A DNA stretch of 64,000 bases from Paracoccus subflavus (GTDB lineage: Bacteria > Pseudomonadota > Alphaproteobacteria > Rhodobacterales > Rhodobacteraceae): assembly GCF_004310345.1 (NCBI RefSeq), contig NZ_SISK01000005.1:62001-126000 (forward strand), in the 5' to 3' direction. Under the pieces are notes generated by a model. The model saw only the letters and a list, made by a program, of their open reading frames with translations. It did no database searches and had not been told where the DNA came from. Shown here one piece after another: positions 54,747-63,331 of this stretch. Position numbers and translations under genes: made by a program. Position 1 is the first letter of the stretch; the number at the start of each line of letters is the position of its first letter.

Positions 54747-55820
54747 TCAGCTTCTGGCGTGGCGGAACGGCCAGACCAGGAAATACTTGCGGATATTGTC
54801 ATAGATCTTGGCCAGGCCCAGCGGCTCCAGCAGCAGAAAGCCGATGATCATCGCACCATAGATCATCAGCGGCAGGTGCGACAAAAAGTTCTGGCTGACC
54901 GGCACCCAGCCCCCGGCTGCCAGACCCGACACGACATTGGTCAGGAAGATCGGCATCAGCAGCACGAAGCCCGCACCCAGCCACGACCCGATGACCGAGC
55001 CAAGGCCCCCCACCAGCACCATCGCAACCAACTGGATCGAGACGTTGAAGCCGAACTGTTCGGGCGTCACCGCGCGATAGAAGCAATAGGCCAGGATCGC
55101 CCCCGTCACGCCGCCCATGAAGGACGACGTGGCAAAGGCCATCAGCTTGGTGCGGAACGGATCGACCCCGATCACGGCGGCGGCGAAGTCCTTGTCGCGG
55201 ATCGCCACAAGGGCGCGTCCGAACGAGGTGCGCTTGACGTTCATGAAGAACACCGTCAGCACGACCGCCCATCCCAGCGCCAGCCAGTAGCGCGCGGCAA
55301 GGCTTTCGACCGGAACGAACAGAAAGCTGACCTCGGGCGTGCGCAGGGTGGCATGTGCCCCGCCGGAAATGGCCGGCACGTTCACCACCACCCAGTCCAC
55401 CAGATACTGCATGGCCAGCGTGGCCATGACCAGATACAGCCCCTTGACCCGCAGCGCGGCGCCGCCGAATACGGTGCCGATGGCCGCGGCGATCAACCCC
55501 GACAGCAGCAGCGCCAGTTCGAACGGAACGCCGAACCGGACCAGGTGGATCGAGGCATAGGCCCCGATCGCCATCACCGCGGCAAAGCCGAAATGCAACT
55601 GCCCCGCCAGGCCCATCAGCAGCGTCAGCGACAGCGCCGCCGCCGACCAGATCACCCAGGGCAGCACATAGCTGCCCAGATACAGCGGCGAGACATAGAG
55701 CGGCGCCAGCACCGCAAGGATCAGCAGAAGGATCACCATCCAGCGGTCGGCGGGGATCTTCCACAGCTTGCGGTCGGCCGCGTAGCTGGTGTGATAGGTG
55801 CCCGACAGGCGGTAGAACAT
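54747..55820 (-). CDS. livM: LivM-type ABC transporter permease
   Basis: This 357-residue permease has about nine membrane helices and the LivM signature: GLAGQLHFGFAAVMAIGAYA, LRVKGLYLVMATLAMQYLV, and near the end GGLGSVIGSWLGAGFVLLMP. The DKDFAAAVIGVDPFRTKLMA loop is the coupling helix region for the ATPase. It sits three bases after livH on the minus strand. The N-terminal 25 residues (FYRLSGTYHTSYAADRKLWK) form a cytoplasmic leader longer than usual, and the C-terminus ends VWPFRHARS. Confidence 0.9.
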   Translation of the reverse strand: MFYRLSGTYHTSYAADRKLWKIPADRWMVILLLILAVLAPLYVSPLYLGSYVLPWVIWSAAALSLTLLMGLAGQLHFGFAAVMAIGAYASIHLVRFGVPFELALLLSGLIAAAIGTVFGGAALRVKGLYLVMATLAMQYLVDWVVVNVPAISGGAHATLRTPEVSFLFVPVESLAARYWLALGWAVVLTVFFMNVKRTSFGRALVAIRDKDFAAAVIGVDPFRTKLMAFATSSFMGGVTGAILAYCFYRAVTPEQFGFNVSIQLVAMVLVGGLGSVIGSWLGAGFVLLMPIFLTNVVSGLAAGGWVPVSQNFLSHLPLMIYGAMIIGFLLLEPLGLAKIYDNIRKYFLVWPFRHARS

Positions 55821-55823
55821 CGC

Positions 55824-56702
55824 TCAGATCCTTTCGATGTCTTCGCGGCCGAAGATGCCAAAGGGGCGGACCATGATGGTCAGCAGGATGATCAGCGACG
55901 TCACCACGTCGCGCGTCGATCCGCCCACGAAACTGTCCAGATAGCCGGGGATGACGGTGCCCAGGACACCCACCAGGATGCCCCCCACCACCACGCCCGG
56001 GATCGAATCGACGCCGCCCAGGATCACCACCGCCACGGCGGGAAACAGCAGCATAGACAGCGTCCAGTCCACCCCCTGCGACGATCCCCACAGCGCCCCC
56101 GCCACCACCGCCGCGATGCCCGCCAGCCCCCAGGAGATCCCGATGGCGCGTTCCACGGAAATGCCCACCGCCCAGCTTGACACGTGATCGTCGGACACCG
56201 CGCGCAGCTTGGTCCCCAGCCGGGTGCGGAAGAAGAGCAGCGAGGCGCCGACCAGGGCCAGGGCCGCGATGCCCCCATACAGCGAGGTGCGGTTGATGAA
56301 CACGTCGCCGATGATGATGGGGGCGAAATCGATGCCCAGGTCGATGGGCTTGGGCGTCGAGCCGAGGATGCCCGGCACCAGGCCGCGCAGCAGAATCTCC
56401 AGCCCCAGGGTCAGCATGACGACCATGATGACCGGCTGGCCCACCATCCGGCGCAACAACAGCCGTTCGACGATCAGGCCAAAGCCGAACATGATCGCGG
56501 CGGCCAGCGGGATGGCGATCCACACCGGCAGCCCCCAGGCCATCACCATCCAGACCGAATAGCCCGCGGTCATCACCAGGGCGCCCTGCGCCAGGTTCGG
56601 CACGCCCGCCGATTTGTAGATCAGCACGAAGCCCAGGGCGACCAGCGAATACATGAGGCCGGTCAGCGCCCCACTGATCAGCAGTTCCAGGAAATACGCC
56701 AT
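55824..56702 (-). CDS. livH: LivH-type ABC transporter permease
   Basis: The 292-residue permease has about eight membrane helices. The LivH hallmarks are TGLMYSLVALGFVLIYKSAG, LAQGALVMTAGYSVWMVMAW, and near the end GGVDSIPGVVVGGILVGVLG. The ATG at 56702 overlaps the stop of the upstream acyl-CoA ligase gene (TGATG), showing translational coupling between enzyme and transporter. With LivM it forms the membrane channel. Confidence 0.91.
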   Translation of the reverse strand: MAYFLELLISGALTGLMYSLVALGFVLIYKSAGVPNLAQGALVMTAGYSVWMVMAWGLPVWIAIPLAAAIMFGFGLIVERLLLRRMVGQPVIMVVMLTLGLEILLRGLVPGILGSTPKPIDLGIDFAPIIIGDVFINRTSLYGGIAALALVGASLLFFRTRLGTKLRAVSDDHVSSWAVGISVERAIGISWGLAGIAAVVAGALWGSSQGVDWTLSMLLFPAVAVVILGGVDSIPGVVVGGILVGVLGTVIPGYLDSFVGGSTRDVVTSLIILLTIMVRPFGIFGREDIERI

Positions 56703-58651
56703 CACGCGGCCCCCTTCACGTCGGACAGCCGCAATTCCCGGTCCAGCGATCCGGTCTGGCCGTTTTCATAGGTGATCTGCGCCTTGAAATCGATCTTGTC
56801 GTGGCCCGCGTTCAGCGCCTCGATGATCGGGCCATAGCGGTCGTCGATCACGTTGCGCTTGAGCTTGCGGGTCCGCGTCACTTCTCCGTCGTCGGGGTCG
56901 AATTCCTTGTGCAGGTTGACGAATCGGTCGATGGACAGGCCGTGCGGCAGATGCGTGTTCACGGCGGCAATTTCCCGGTCGATCAGGTCGTAAACGCCCG
57001 GATGCTGCGACAGCTCGGCATAGGACGTATAGGCCACGCCATGTTCCTGCGCCCATTGACCCACCGCCTGGAAGTCGATGCAGACGATTGCCACCAGCAT
57101 GTCGCGGCCCTGCCCGATCACGGCGGCGTCCTTGATATAGGCGCTGAATTTCAGCCGGTTCTCGATATAGGTGGCGATGAACCGGGTGCCGTCGCGTTTC
57201 TCCACCACCTCGGACACGCGGCCCAGCACCACCAGTTGCCCGTCGGGTTCGATCTGGCCCGCGTCGCCGGTGTGCAGCCAGCCGTCCTGTAACGCCTCGG
57301 CGGTGGCCTTGGGGTTCTGGAAATAACCGTCGAAGATGTTGTCGCCGCGCAGCAGGATCTCGCCGCCCTCGTCGATCTTCATCTCGACGCCGGGGAACGG
57401 CCGGCCGACCGTGGTCAACGAGATGTCCTCGGGGTTCTGGGCCACGGCCAGGGCGCAGTTTTCCGTCTGGCCATAGAACTGGCGCAGGTTCAGGCCGATG
57501 GCGCGGAACCACAGGAACACGTCCTCGCCGATCGCCTCGCCGGCGGTATAGGCGCGACGCACGCGGCCCAGACCAAGCTGGTCGCGGATCGGTCCATAGA
57601 CCAGCCATTCGCCCAGAAACCGCGACAGACCGGTGCCTGCGGACCTGCCGTCCAGCCGGGCGCGTTCCGCGGCCATGGCGCGGGGCATGAAGTAATCGTA
57701 CAGCCTGCGCTTCAGCCCGGTGGTCTCGGCAATGCCAACCTGCACGCGCGTCAGCATCGCCGACCAGGCGCGGGGGGATGCGAAATACAGCGTGGGCGCC
57801 ATTTCGCGCAGGTCGTGCAGGGCGGTTTCGTTGGCCTCGGGGATGTTGACGGTAAAGCGCAACTCCATCGCGGCGCCCACCGAAAAGATGAAATCGCCCA
57901 CCCAGGCCATCGGCAGATAGGCCATGTGGACCTCTCCCGGTCCGAAATATCCGGCGGCGGCGGCGTTGCGGACACCCGACAGGACATGCCCGTGCTTCAG
58001 CGGAATGCCCTTGGGCGCCCCGGTGGTGCCCGACGAATGCATCAGCACCACGATGTCGTGGACGGTCGATCGTTCGATCAGCGATTTCGCAAGGCCTGGA
58101 TCGGCGGCCAGGCGTGCCGCACCCTCGGCCCGGATGGCGTCAAAGCCCGCCACGCCCGAAGGTTCGCGTCCGGCCAGCCCGCGCGGGTCGTCGTAAACGA
58201 TCAGATCCAGATGGGTCCAGCGGCTCTTGGCCTCCAGCATCTTGTCGACCTGTTCCTGATCCTCGGCTACGGCCACGCGGATATCCTCGCGCTCCATCTG
58301 CGCGGCCAGTTCCTCGGTGGGCGCATCGGCATAGGCGGGGGACGGGATGGCCCGCAGGCAGGCCGCGCCCAGCATGGCGAAATACAGCTTGGGGCGGTTG
58401 TCGCCGATCACCAGGACCACGTCGCCGGGCTTCACGCCGCGCGCCTCGAGGCCCGCGGCGAATTCCACCACCGCGCGCAGATAGTCGGCCCAACTGTATT
58501 CCTGCCAGATGCCGTGGTCGCGCTCGCGCATGGCGATCTGGTGGGGGGCCTCGGCGGCGTTCCGGGCCAGACGGGCAAGGATCGTGTCGTCGATCCGCCA
58601 GTTCGGGTGCAGCGCCCGAGCCTGGGCCATGTTCACGGGATCATGCTGCAT
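56702..58651 (-). CDS. Long-chain acyl-CoA synthetase-like AMP-binding enzyme
   Basis: The 649-residue adenylate-forming enzyme has the P-loop MHSSGTTGAPKGIPLKHGHV (about 195-214), A5 QFYGQTENCALAVA, LHTGDAGQIEPDGQLVVLGR (A7/A8), and a C-terminal KFSAYIKDAAVIGQGRDMLV. It would activate a long-chain, aromatic or related acid with ATP and CoA. It lies inside the transporter operon: its start overlaps livG by 11 bases and its stop overlaps livH. I chose ATG 58651; the frame upstream lies within livG. The coupling suggests vectorial uptake, in which the acid is trapped as its CoA ester on entry. Confidence 0.87.
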   Translation of the reverse strand: MQHDPVNMAQARALHPNWRIDDTILARLARNAAEAPHQIAMRERDHGIWQEYSWADYLRAVVEFAAGLEARGVKPGDVVLVIGDNRPKLYFAMLGAACLRAIPSPAYADAPTEELAAQMEREDIRVAVAEDQEQVDKMLEAKSRWTHLDLIVYDDPRGLAGREPSGVAGFDAIRAEGAARLAADPGLAKSLIERSTVHDIVVLMHSSGTTGAPKGIPLKHGHVLSGVRNAAAAGYFGPGEVHMAYLPMAWVGDFIFSVGAAMELRFTVNIPEANETALHDLREMAPTLYFASPRAWSAMLTRVQVGIAETTGLKRRLYDYFMPRAMAAERARLDGRSAGTGLSRFLGEWLVYGPIRDQLGLGRVRRAYTAGEAIGEDVFLWFRAIGLNLRQFYGQTENCALAVAQNPEDISLTTVGRPFPGVEMKIDEGGEILLRGDNIFDGYFQNPKATAEALQDGWLHTGDAGQIEPDGQLVVLGRVSEVVEKRDGTRFIATYIENRLKFSAYIKDAAVIGQGRDMLVAIVCIDFQAVGQWAQEHGVAYTSYAELSQHPGVYDLIDREIAAVNTHLPHGLSIDRFVNLHKEFDPDDGEVTRTRKLKRNVIDDRYGPIIEALNAGHDKIDFKAQITYENGQTGSLDRELRLSDVKGAA

Positions 58652-59423
58652 TGCGGGGCTTTCCGATATAGGCCTCGACCACGCGGGGATCGGCGATGGC
58701 TTCGCGGGCCGGACCCTGGGCGATTTCCTGGCCATTGTTCAGCACCAGCACCCGGTCGCACAGCGCGGTCACGACATCCATGTGATGTTCGATGATCAGC
58801 ACCGTCAGGCCCAGGGCATCCTGGGCGTCCAGGATGAAGCGGACCATGTATTCCTTTTCTTCCTGGTTCATCCCCGCCATCGGCTCGTCCAGGACCAGCA
58901 GCTTGGGTTCGGCGCACAGCGCGCGGGCCAGTTCGACCCGCTTTTGCAGGCCCAGGGGAATCACATCGACATGTTCGTCGCGGGCGGGCGCCAGTTGCAG
59001 AAGGTCGATCACCTCCTCGACATGGCGGCGATGGGCGATTTCTTCCTTTTGCGCCCACCAGGGATACAGGAACGACGCCAGCGGATTGGGCTTCATGAAG
59101 ATGTGCCGGCCCATCAGGATATTGTCCAGAACGCTCATTCCATGGAACAGCGCGACGTTCTGAAAGGTGCGGGCCACGCCCATGGACGCGATGCGGAACG
59201 GCTTCAGCCCGTTGATCTTCTGCCCGTCCAGCGTGATCGTGCCGTCTTGCGGGGGATAGAACCCGGTGATGGCGTTGACCAGCGTGGTCTTGCCCGACCC
59301 GTTGGGGCCGACCAGACCGAAAATCTCGCCCTGCCTGACCGCGACCGAGACGTTTTTCAGCGCCACAACCCCGCCAAAGCGGCGCACGATATTGTCGCAC
59401 ACAAGAACGTTGTCGCCGGTCAT
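58641..59423 (-). CDS. livG: LivG-type ABC transporter ATP-binding protein
   Basis: The 260-residue ATPase has Walker A GPNGSGKTT (about 39-47), the LivG-type degenerate signature LGLQKRVELARALCAEPKLL and Walker B KLLVLDEPMAGMNQEEK. It is the first gene of the seven-gene operon livG-ligase-livH-livM-livK-livF-paaK-like. The divergent LysR gene lies 157 bases upstream, with nested palindromes between them. It pairs with LivF to power the importer. Confidence 0.91.
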   Translation of the reverse strand: MTGDNVLVCDNIVRRFGGVVALKNVSVAVRQGEIFGLVGPNGSGKTTLVNAITGFYPPQDGTITLDGQKINGLKPFRIASMGVARTFQNVALFHGMSVLDNILMGRHIFMKPNPLASFLYPWWAQKEEIAHRRHVEEVIDLLQLAPARDEHVDVIPLGLQKRVELARALCAEPKLLVLDEPMAGMNQEEKEYMVRFILDAQDALGLTVLIIEHHMDVVTALCDRVLVLNNGQEIAQGPAREAIADPRVVEAYIGKPRNAA

Positions 59424-59532
59424 GCGGGAAACCGCATGGGAACCAGAAATCCGTGCATAGCCTGTCCTCCCAAACAGTCTTGCAAGCCGGCTTTTTTCCC
59501 GGCCTTTGAAGAAAGGCTAGCACTGGATCGGT

Positions 59533-59570
59533 TTTTCGGTAAACCGAAAAGATTGGCAAAATCTTTTCGG
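59533..59570. promoter_or_regulatory. Nested palindromic LysR operator before the liv cluster
   Basis: Two overlapping perfect inverted repeats share their middle half-site. TTTTCGGT (59533-59540) pairs with ACCGAAAA (59543-59550). CCGAAAAGATT (59544-59554) pairs with AATCTTTTCGG (59560-59570). The element TTTTCGG thus appears three times with alternating orientation, ending ten bases before the LysR ATG. Confidence 0.72.
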
Positions 59571-59580
59571 GATTCCTGAA

Positions 59581-60504
59581 ATGCACCCCAATCTTGTCGA
59601 TCACCTGCGCGCCTTCTGTGCCATCGCCGATCACGGCAGCCTGACCGCGGCGGCACGAGAGTTGCGGCGGCCCATCTCCTCGGTCAGCTATTCGCTGGCC
59701 CAGCTCGAGGGGCAATGCGGCTTTGCGCTGCTGGGACGGGGGCCGAACCGGGCCGAGCTGACCGAACGGGGGCGCGTCCTTTTGGCCGAGGCGCGCAGCG
59801 TCGTCGAGGGCGCGCGCAGCTTTGTCACCCATGCCGCATCGCTGGAAAAAGGCGAGGAAACGCGCCTTCGGGTGTTGATCGACGTGCTGTTTCCCCGCGC
59901 CCACCTGAACCGGGCGCTGCGGGTCTTTGGCCGCGACCATCCCCATGCGCGGTTCCAGTTCTTCAACTCGTCGCTGGCGACGCTGTGGGACGATCTGCGC
60001 GACGGCAGTTTCGACTTTGCCCTGACGCTGGCTGCCGCGATTCCATCGGACATTTCCGCCCGGCATCTGGGCAGCGAGACGCTGGGCCCGGTCTGCGCGA
60101 CCGATCACCTTTTGGCGCGGATGCCGCAGCCGCTGGCGATGCGGACCCTTGGCCAGGAACGCCAGATCTATTACGTGGGTTCGCCCCAGATCGACATGGA
60201 ACGGGTGGGGCGGTTGTTTTCGGCCGATGTCTGGACGGTCAACGACGTCGAACTCATCAAGTCCATGGTGTCGGCGGGCCTTGGCTGGTGCTTTTCCGCC
60301 AGCAGCACCTTTGCCCCCGAGATCGCGCGCGGCGAGGTCGTGGCCCTGACATGCGAGGACATGCAATTCCACCCGGTCCGCACCGTGGTCGTGGCCTGGC
60401 CCGCCCATCGCCGTCCCGGTCCCCTGGGGCGGCGGATGGTGCAGACCCTGGCCGAGGAATTCGGCCAGGACGGGGCGCCGATCCTCAGGTCAGAAGCCCG
60501 GTAA
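59581..60504 (+). CDS. LysR-family regulator divergent from the liv/acyl-CoA ligase cluster
   Basis: This 307-residue LTTR has an N-terminal winged helix (residues 5-62; HGSLTAAARELRRPISSVSY as helix-turn-helix) and an effector domain from about 90 (LRVLIDVLFPRAHLNRALRV). The divergent nested palindromes suggest that it regulates itself and the liv operon. The start ATG at 59581 lies ten bases after the operator, so bound protein would overlap its own translation start region. The effector may be the transported acid or its CoA ester. Its last 20 bases overlap the convergent peroxidase gene. Confidence 0.9.
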   Translation: MHPNLVDHLRAFCAIADHGSLTAAARELRRPISSVSYSLAQLEGQCGFALLGRGPNRAELTERGRVLLAEARSVVEGARSFVTHAASLEKGEETRLRVLIDVLFPRAHLNRALRVFGRDHPHARFQFFNSSLATLWDDLRDGSFDFALTLAAAIPSDISARHLGSETLGPVCATDHLLARMPQPLAMRTLGQERQIYYVGSPQIDMERVGRLFSADVWTVNDVELIKSMVSAGLGWCFSASSTFAPEIARGEVVALTCEDMQFHPVRTVVVAWPAHRRPGPLGRRMVQTLAEEFGQDGAPILRSEAR

Positions 60505-62314
60505 AGCGCAGCATCGCCTTGAGGCTGTCGATCGGTTCGGACGGCCGGAACAGATGCGGCGACCAGCGATGCCCGTCGATCCGGGCGTTCCAGTAGGACG
60601 CCGGATCGTTGACCACCAGCCCGGTCAGGGTGTTGGCGACCAGATGGCTGCCAAGCGCACCCAAGTGATGGCCGCCCACCGCCTCGGCCTCGCGCAGGAC
60701 ATAGAACCACAGGGGCGTCGCCGCATCCAGACCGGCAGCGGTCAGGAAATCCCGACCCTCGGCCACCTGCGCCGGGGTCAGCACCGGGATCGGGCGATAA
60801 AGCCCGGTCGCATTGATGGCCGCGATCAGGGACTGGGCCGAGGGCATGTTCAGCCGGTATCCGCGCCGCAGGTTGCGCATCGCCAGCCGCTTCATGACCG
60901 GGGCCGGCGCAGGCTGGCCCGGCTCGGGCTCGGGGTCGCGCTGGTTGATCATGTCATCCAGCGGCGGGGCCAGATGCGTGTCGATCCTGCGCGCCGACCG
61001 CAGCGGCGTTTCGGCATGAACGAACCGTTCCCACTCGATCACCCAGTTTCCCGGCAGCGACGTCTTGGGATCGGCCGTCAGGGGCGAGGGCATTCCGCCG
61101 CTGCCGGTGAATTCGAACAACTGCGTAAAGGTCGCAAAGGGCAGAAGTTGCGCAGACCCCGCGACCGCGCGCCCGAAGAAGCGGTTGTGGTCATAGCCGC
61201 CGCGCACCATGGAATGTCCGAAGCGGAACCCCGCGACCGAGAATTCCAGCGGCATCGGCATCTTGACGGGATCGGCGGGCGGATTGGCGGCCAGGAACTC
61301 GGCATACAGGGGCGCGCCGGTGGCCAGAACCTCGTCCACCACATCGTTTGCGCAGATCGTGGGCAGAAAATCGTTCAGCACCAGCCACTGGTAATGAAAG
61401 CGCGTCAGGTCGCGGGCGCCCTGAAAGCCGTTGCCCAGATCCACGAACCGGTTGTGCAGCCGCAAAAAGGCCACATGCAGTTGCGCCACCAGCAGGTTTT
61501 CGTCATTGCGCCCGTCGCCGATGATGGCACGGGTGCGGATCGGGCCGTTCTCGTTCACGAAATTTTCGCGCAGCGCGGGGTCAAGCGCGTCCAGCTCGGC
61601 CTGCGTGATGTCGCCCCGGTCCATCAGAAATCCCAGCCGCAACAGGTCTGCCGCCGGATCGGCAGGCAGCGGCGGACGCCCGCCCCCGGAATCGGCCGTC
61701 ACGCCCAGGCGCATCTTGTCGGTGAATGTCGGGTGGCGCATCAACCGGGCCAGCTTCAGGGCAAAATCCCCCTGATCGGGCGAATCGCCGTAAAGGCTGT
61801 CCAGCCCCAGCGACCCGTCGCGCAGGTTGTCCAGTTCCTGTTCCACGCGGGTCCGGTCAGCGGGTGCGATATCGCCCCTGATCTCGGACAGGCCGGACAC
61901 CTCGCGATCGGTGTTGGCGGTGATGTCATGATCGATGAACTGGCCGAAATAGGTATAGATCGGCGGGATCGCGGCATCGCCATCACCCGGCGTTTCCGTC
62001 GCCATGCTTTCGGCCAACTGGTCCAGCGCGGCCAGCGTTTCGGCCGATTCGGGCAGGCCCGGCGCATCGCGGAACAGATAGCGAAAGGCACCGGCGGCGG
62101 TTTCCATCGACCGGGCATGGACCGACCGGGTCCGCGCCGCGCCGTCCATCACGGCGACAAGGGGCCTGAGGTCAAGCCGGGTCATCGTAACGGCCGGATT
62201 TTCCAGAACCGCCGTGCGGCCCCTGAGGCCTGCGCCGCGGGGGGCTGGGTCGGCCGGGTGCGGAACCGCGGCATCCTGCACGATCCGGGTTCCATGGCTA
62301 AGCGAAAACAGCAT
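60485..62314 (-). CDS. Animal-type haem peroxidase (peroxidase-cyclooxygenase superfamily)
   Basis: The 609-residue protein contains YTYFGQFIDHDIT (distal His, about residue 129), the segment LHVAFLRLHNRFVDLG, EFSVAGFRFGHSMVRGGYDH (proximal His, near 365) and LREAEAVGGHHLGALGSHLV. These are the hallmarks of animal-type haem peroxidases also found in bacteria. There is no signal peptide, RTX repeat or membrane helix, so location is unclear. It would oxidise halides or organic donors with peroxide. The upstream region is strikingly AT-rich against a GC-rich genome, suggesting recent acquisition. A perfect 10-bp inverted repeat sits about 30 bases before the start. Confidence 0.86.
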   Translation of the reverse strand: MLFSLSHGTRIVQDAAVPHPADPAPRGAGLRGRTAVLENPAVTMTRLDLRPLVAVMDGAARTRSVHARSMETAAGAFRYLFRDAPGLPESAETLAALDQLAESMATETPGDGDAAIPPIYTYFGQFIDHDITANTDREVSGLSEIRGDIAPADRTRVEQELDNLRDGSLGLDSLYGDSPDQGDFALKLARLMRHPTFTDKMRLGVTADSGGGRPPLPADPAADLLRLGFLMDRGDITQAELDALDPALRENFVNENGPIRTRAIIGDGRNDENLLVAQLHVAFLRLHNRFVDLGNGFQGARDLTRFHYQWLVLNDFLPTICANDVVDEVLATGAPLYAEFLAANPPADPVKMPMPLEFSVAGFRFGHSMVRGGYDHNRFFGRAVAGSAQLLPFATFTQLFEFTGSGGMPSPLTADPKTSLPGNWVIEWERFVHAETPLRSARRIDTHLAPPLDDMINQRDPEPEPGQPAPAPVMKRLAMRNLRRGYRLNMPSAQSLIAAINATGLYRPIPVLTPAQVAEGRDFLTAAGLDAATPLWFYVLREAEAVGGHHLGALGSHLVANTLTGLVVNDPASYWNARIDGHRWSPHLFRPSEPIDSLKAMLRFTGLLT

Positions 62315-62342
62315 ATCTTTCTCCAGAACAATCGTTATCCAG

Positions 62343-62365
62343 CCGGCGCATGGGACATGCGCCGG
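62343..62365. repeat. Perfect 10-bp inverted repeat before the peroxidase gene
   Basis: CCGGCGCATG (62343-62352) and CATGCGCCGG (62356-62365) are separated by GGA. The repeat lies between the predicted promoter and the ATG of the peroxidase, so it would either form a stable 5' UTR hairpin or serve as an operator. Confidence 0.6.
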
Positions 62366-62443
62366 ACACAGGTTCCGCGGCAGTGCTGCGGCAGGCGATC
62401 ATTCGGACTTTGAAAATACTCCGAAACTCTATCGCCAGATAAA

Positions 62444-62472
62444 CTAATATCATATCAAATATTGTTTTTCAA
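62444..62472 (-). promoter_or_regulatory. Predicted sigma-70-type promoter of the peroxidase gene
   Basis: On the minus strand TTGAAA (complement of 62467-62472) is followed after 17 bases by TATTAG (complement of 62444-62449). The surrounding DNA is AT-rich. Start of translation is about 130 bases downstream. Confidence 0.45.
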
Positions 62473-62483
62473 ATATCAATTAT

Positions 62484-62518
62484 AAAAAAACCATGCCCTA
62501 TATAATATGGCATGGTTT
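62484..62518 (-). terminator. Intrinsic terminator after the SDR gene
   Basis: A 10-bp stem pairs AAACCATGCC (62488-62497) with GGCATGGTTT (62509-62518). On the minus strand a run of seven T follows (complement of 62484-62490, partly in the stem). It lies 30 bases past the SDR stop. Confidence 0.85.
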
Positions 62519-62548
62519 AGATTTTGCTTTAAAGAATTCTGGCGGGCG

Positions 62549-63331
62549 TCATGTCTGCCGCTGGGTGCCCTCCTCACGCCGGAGCGCCGGCAGGCCCACG
62601 CCGGTTGCCTCGAACCCGCCGTCCACGGCAAGGGTCTGGCCGGAAATGAAGCTGGCCTTGTCGGAACACAGGAACACGATGGCCTCGGCGATCTCGCGCG
62701 CCTCGCCATAGCGGTTCAGCGGGATGGCGTCGTAATAGGCGGCGATGATCTCGGGGGCGTGGACGGCCATGGCCAGCTTGGTCCGGACCGGGCCGGGGGC
62801 CACGCAGTTGACGCGGATGCCCTGTTCGCCCAGCTCGGCCGCGAACTGCTTGGTCAGGTGGATGACGGCGGCCTTGGAGGTGCCATAGGCCACCCGCAGC
62901 GTCGAGGCCCGAAGCCCCGAGATCGAGGCGATATTGACGATGGCGCCCCGCGTTTTCGCCAGTTCGGGAATGGCGGCCTGCGTGCACAGGAACACCCCGT
63001 CCAGGTTGACGGCCATCACCTCGCGCCAGTCCTCGAAACTGGTTCTGTTCGCGCGCGAAAACAGCGCGACGCCCGCATTGTTGACCAGGGCATCGACGCG
63101 GCCGAATCGGGCAACCGTCTCGCGGATCATGCCGTCCACGGCCTGCGGGTTCGACACGTCGGCCTCGACCGGCAGGACATTGTCCATCGCATCGCAGACC
63201 CGGTGCAATTCGTCGGTGTCGCGATCCACGACGGCGACGCGCCAGCCTTGTTCCAGGAAAATCTCGGTCGCGGCCAGGCCGATGCCCCTGCATCCGCCCG
63301 TCACAAGGGCGACCTTTGCATCCTGCGTCAT
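62549..63331 (-). CDS. Short-chain dehydrogenase/reductase
   Basis: The 260-residue classical SDR has the NAD(P) motif TGGCRGIGLA (residues 11-20), NNAGV near 88, the catalytic Ser in IASISGLRAS (about 138) and YGTSK (about 151-155). The C-terminus has FISGQTLAVDGGF. D39 after the second strand (VAVVDRDTDE) suggests preference for NAD+. The ATG at 63331 overlaps the stop of the upstream DUF296 gene (ATGA), so the two are co-translated. The longer open frame upstream belongs to DUF296 sequence in another phase. The substrate is unknown. Confidence 0.92.
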   Translation of the reverse strand: MTQDAKVALVTGGCRGIGLAATEIFLEQGWRVAVVDRDTDELHRVCDAMDNVLPVEADVSNPQAVDGMIRETVARFGRVDALVNNAGVALFSRANRTSFEDWREVMAVNLDGVFLCTQAAIPELAKTRGAIVNIASISGLRASTLRVAYGTSKAAVIHLTKQFAAELGEQGIRVNCVAPGPVRTKLAMAVHAPEIIAAYYDAIPLNRYGEAREIAEAIVFLCSDKASFISGQTLAVDGGFEATGVGLPALRREEGTQRQT

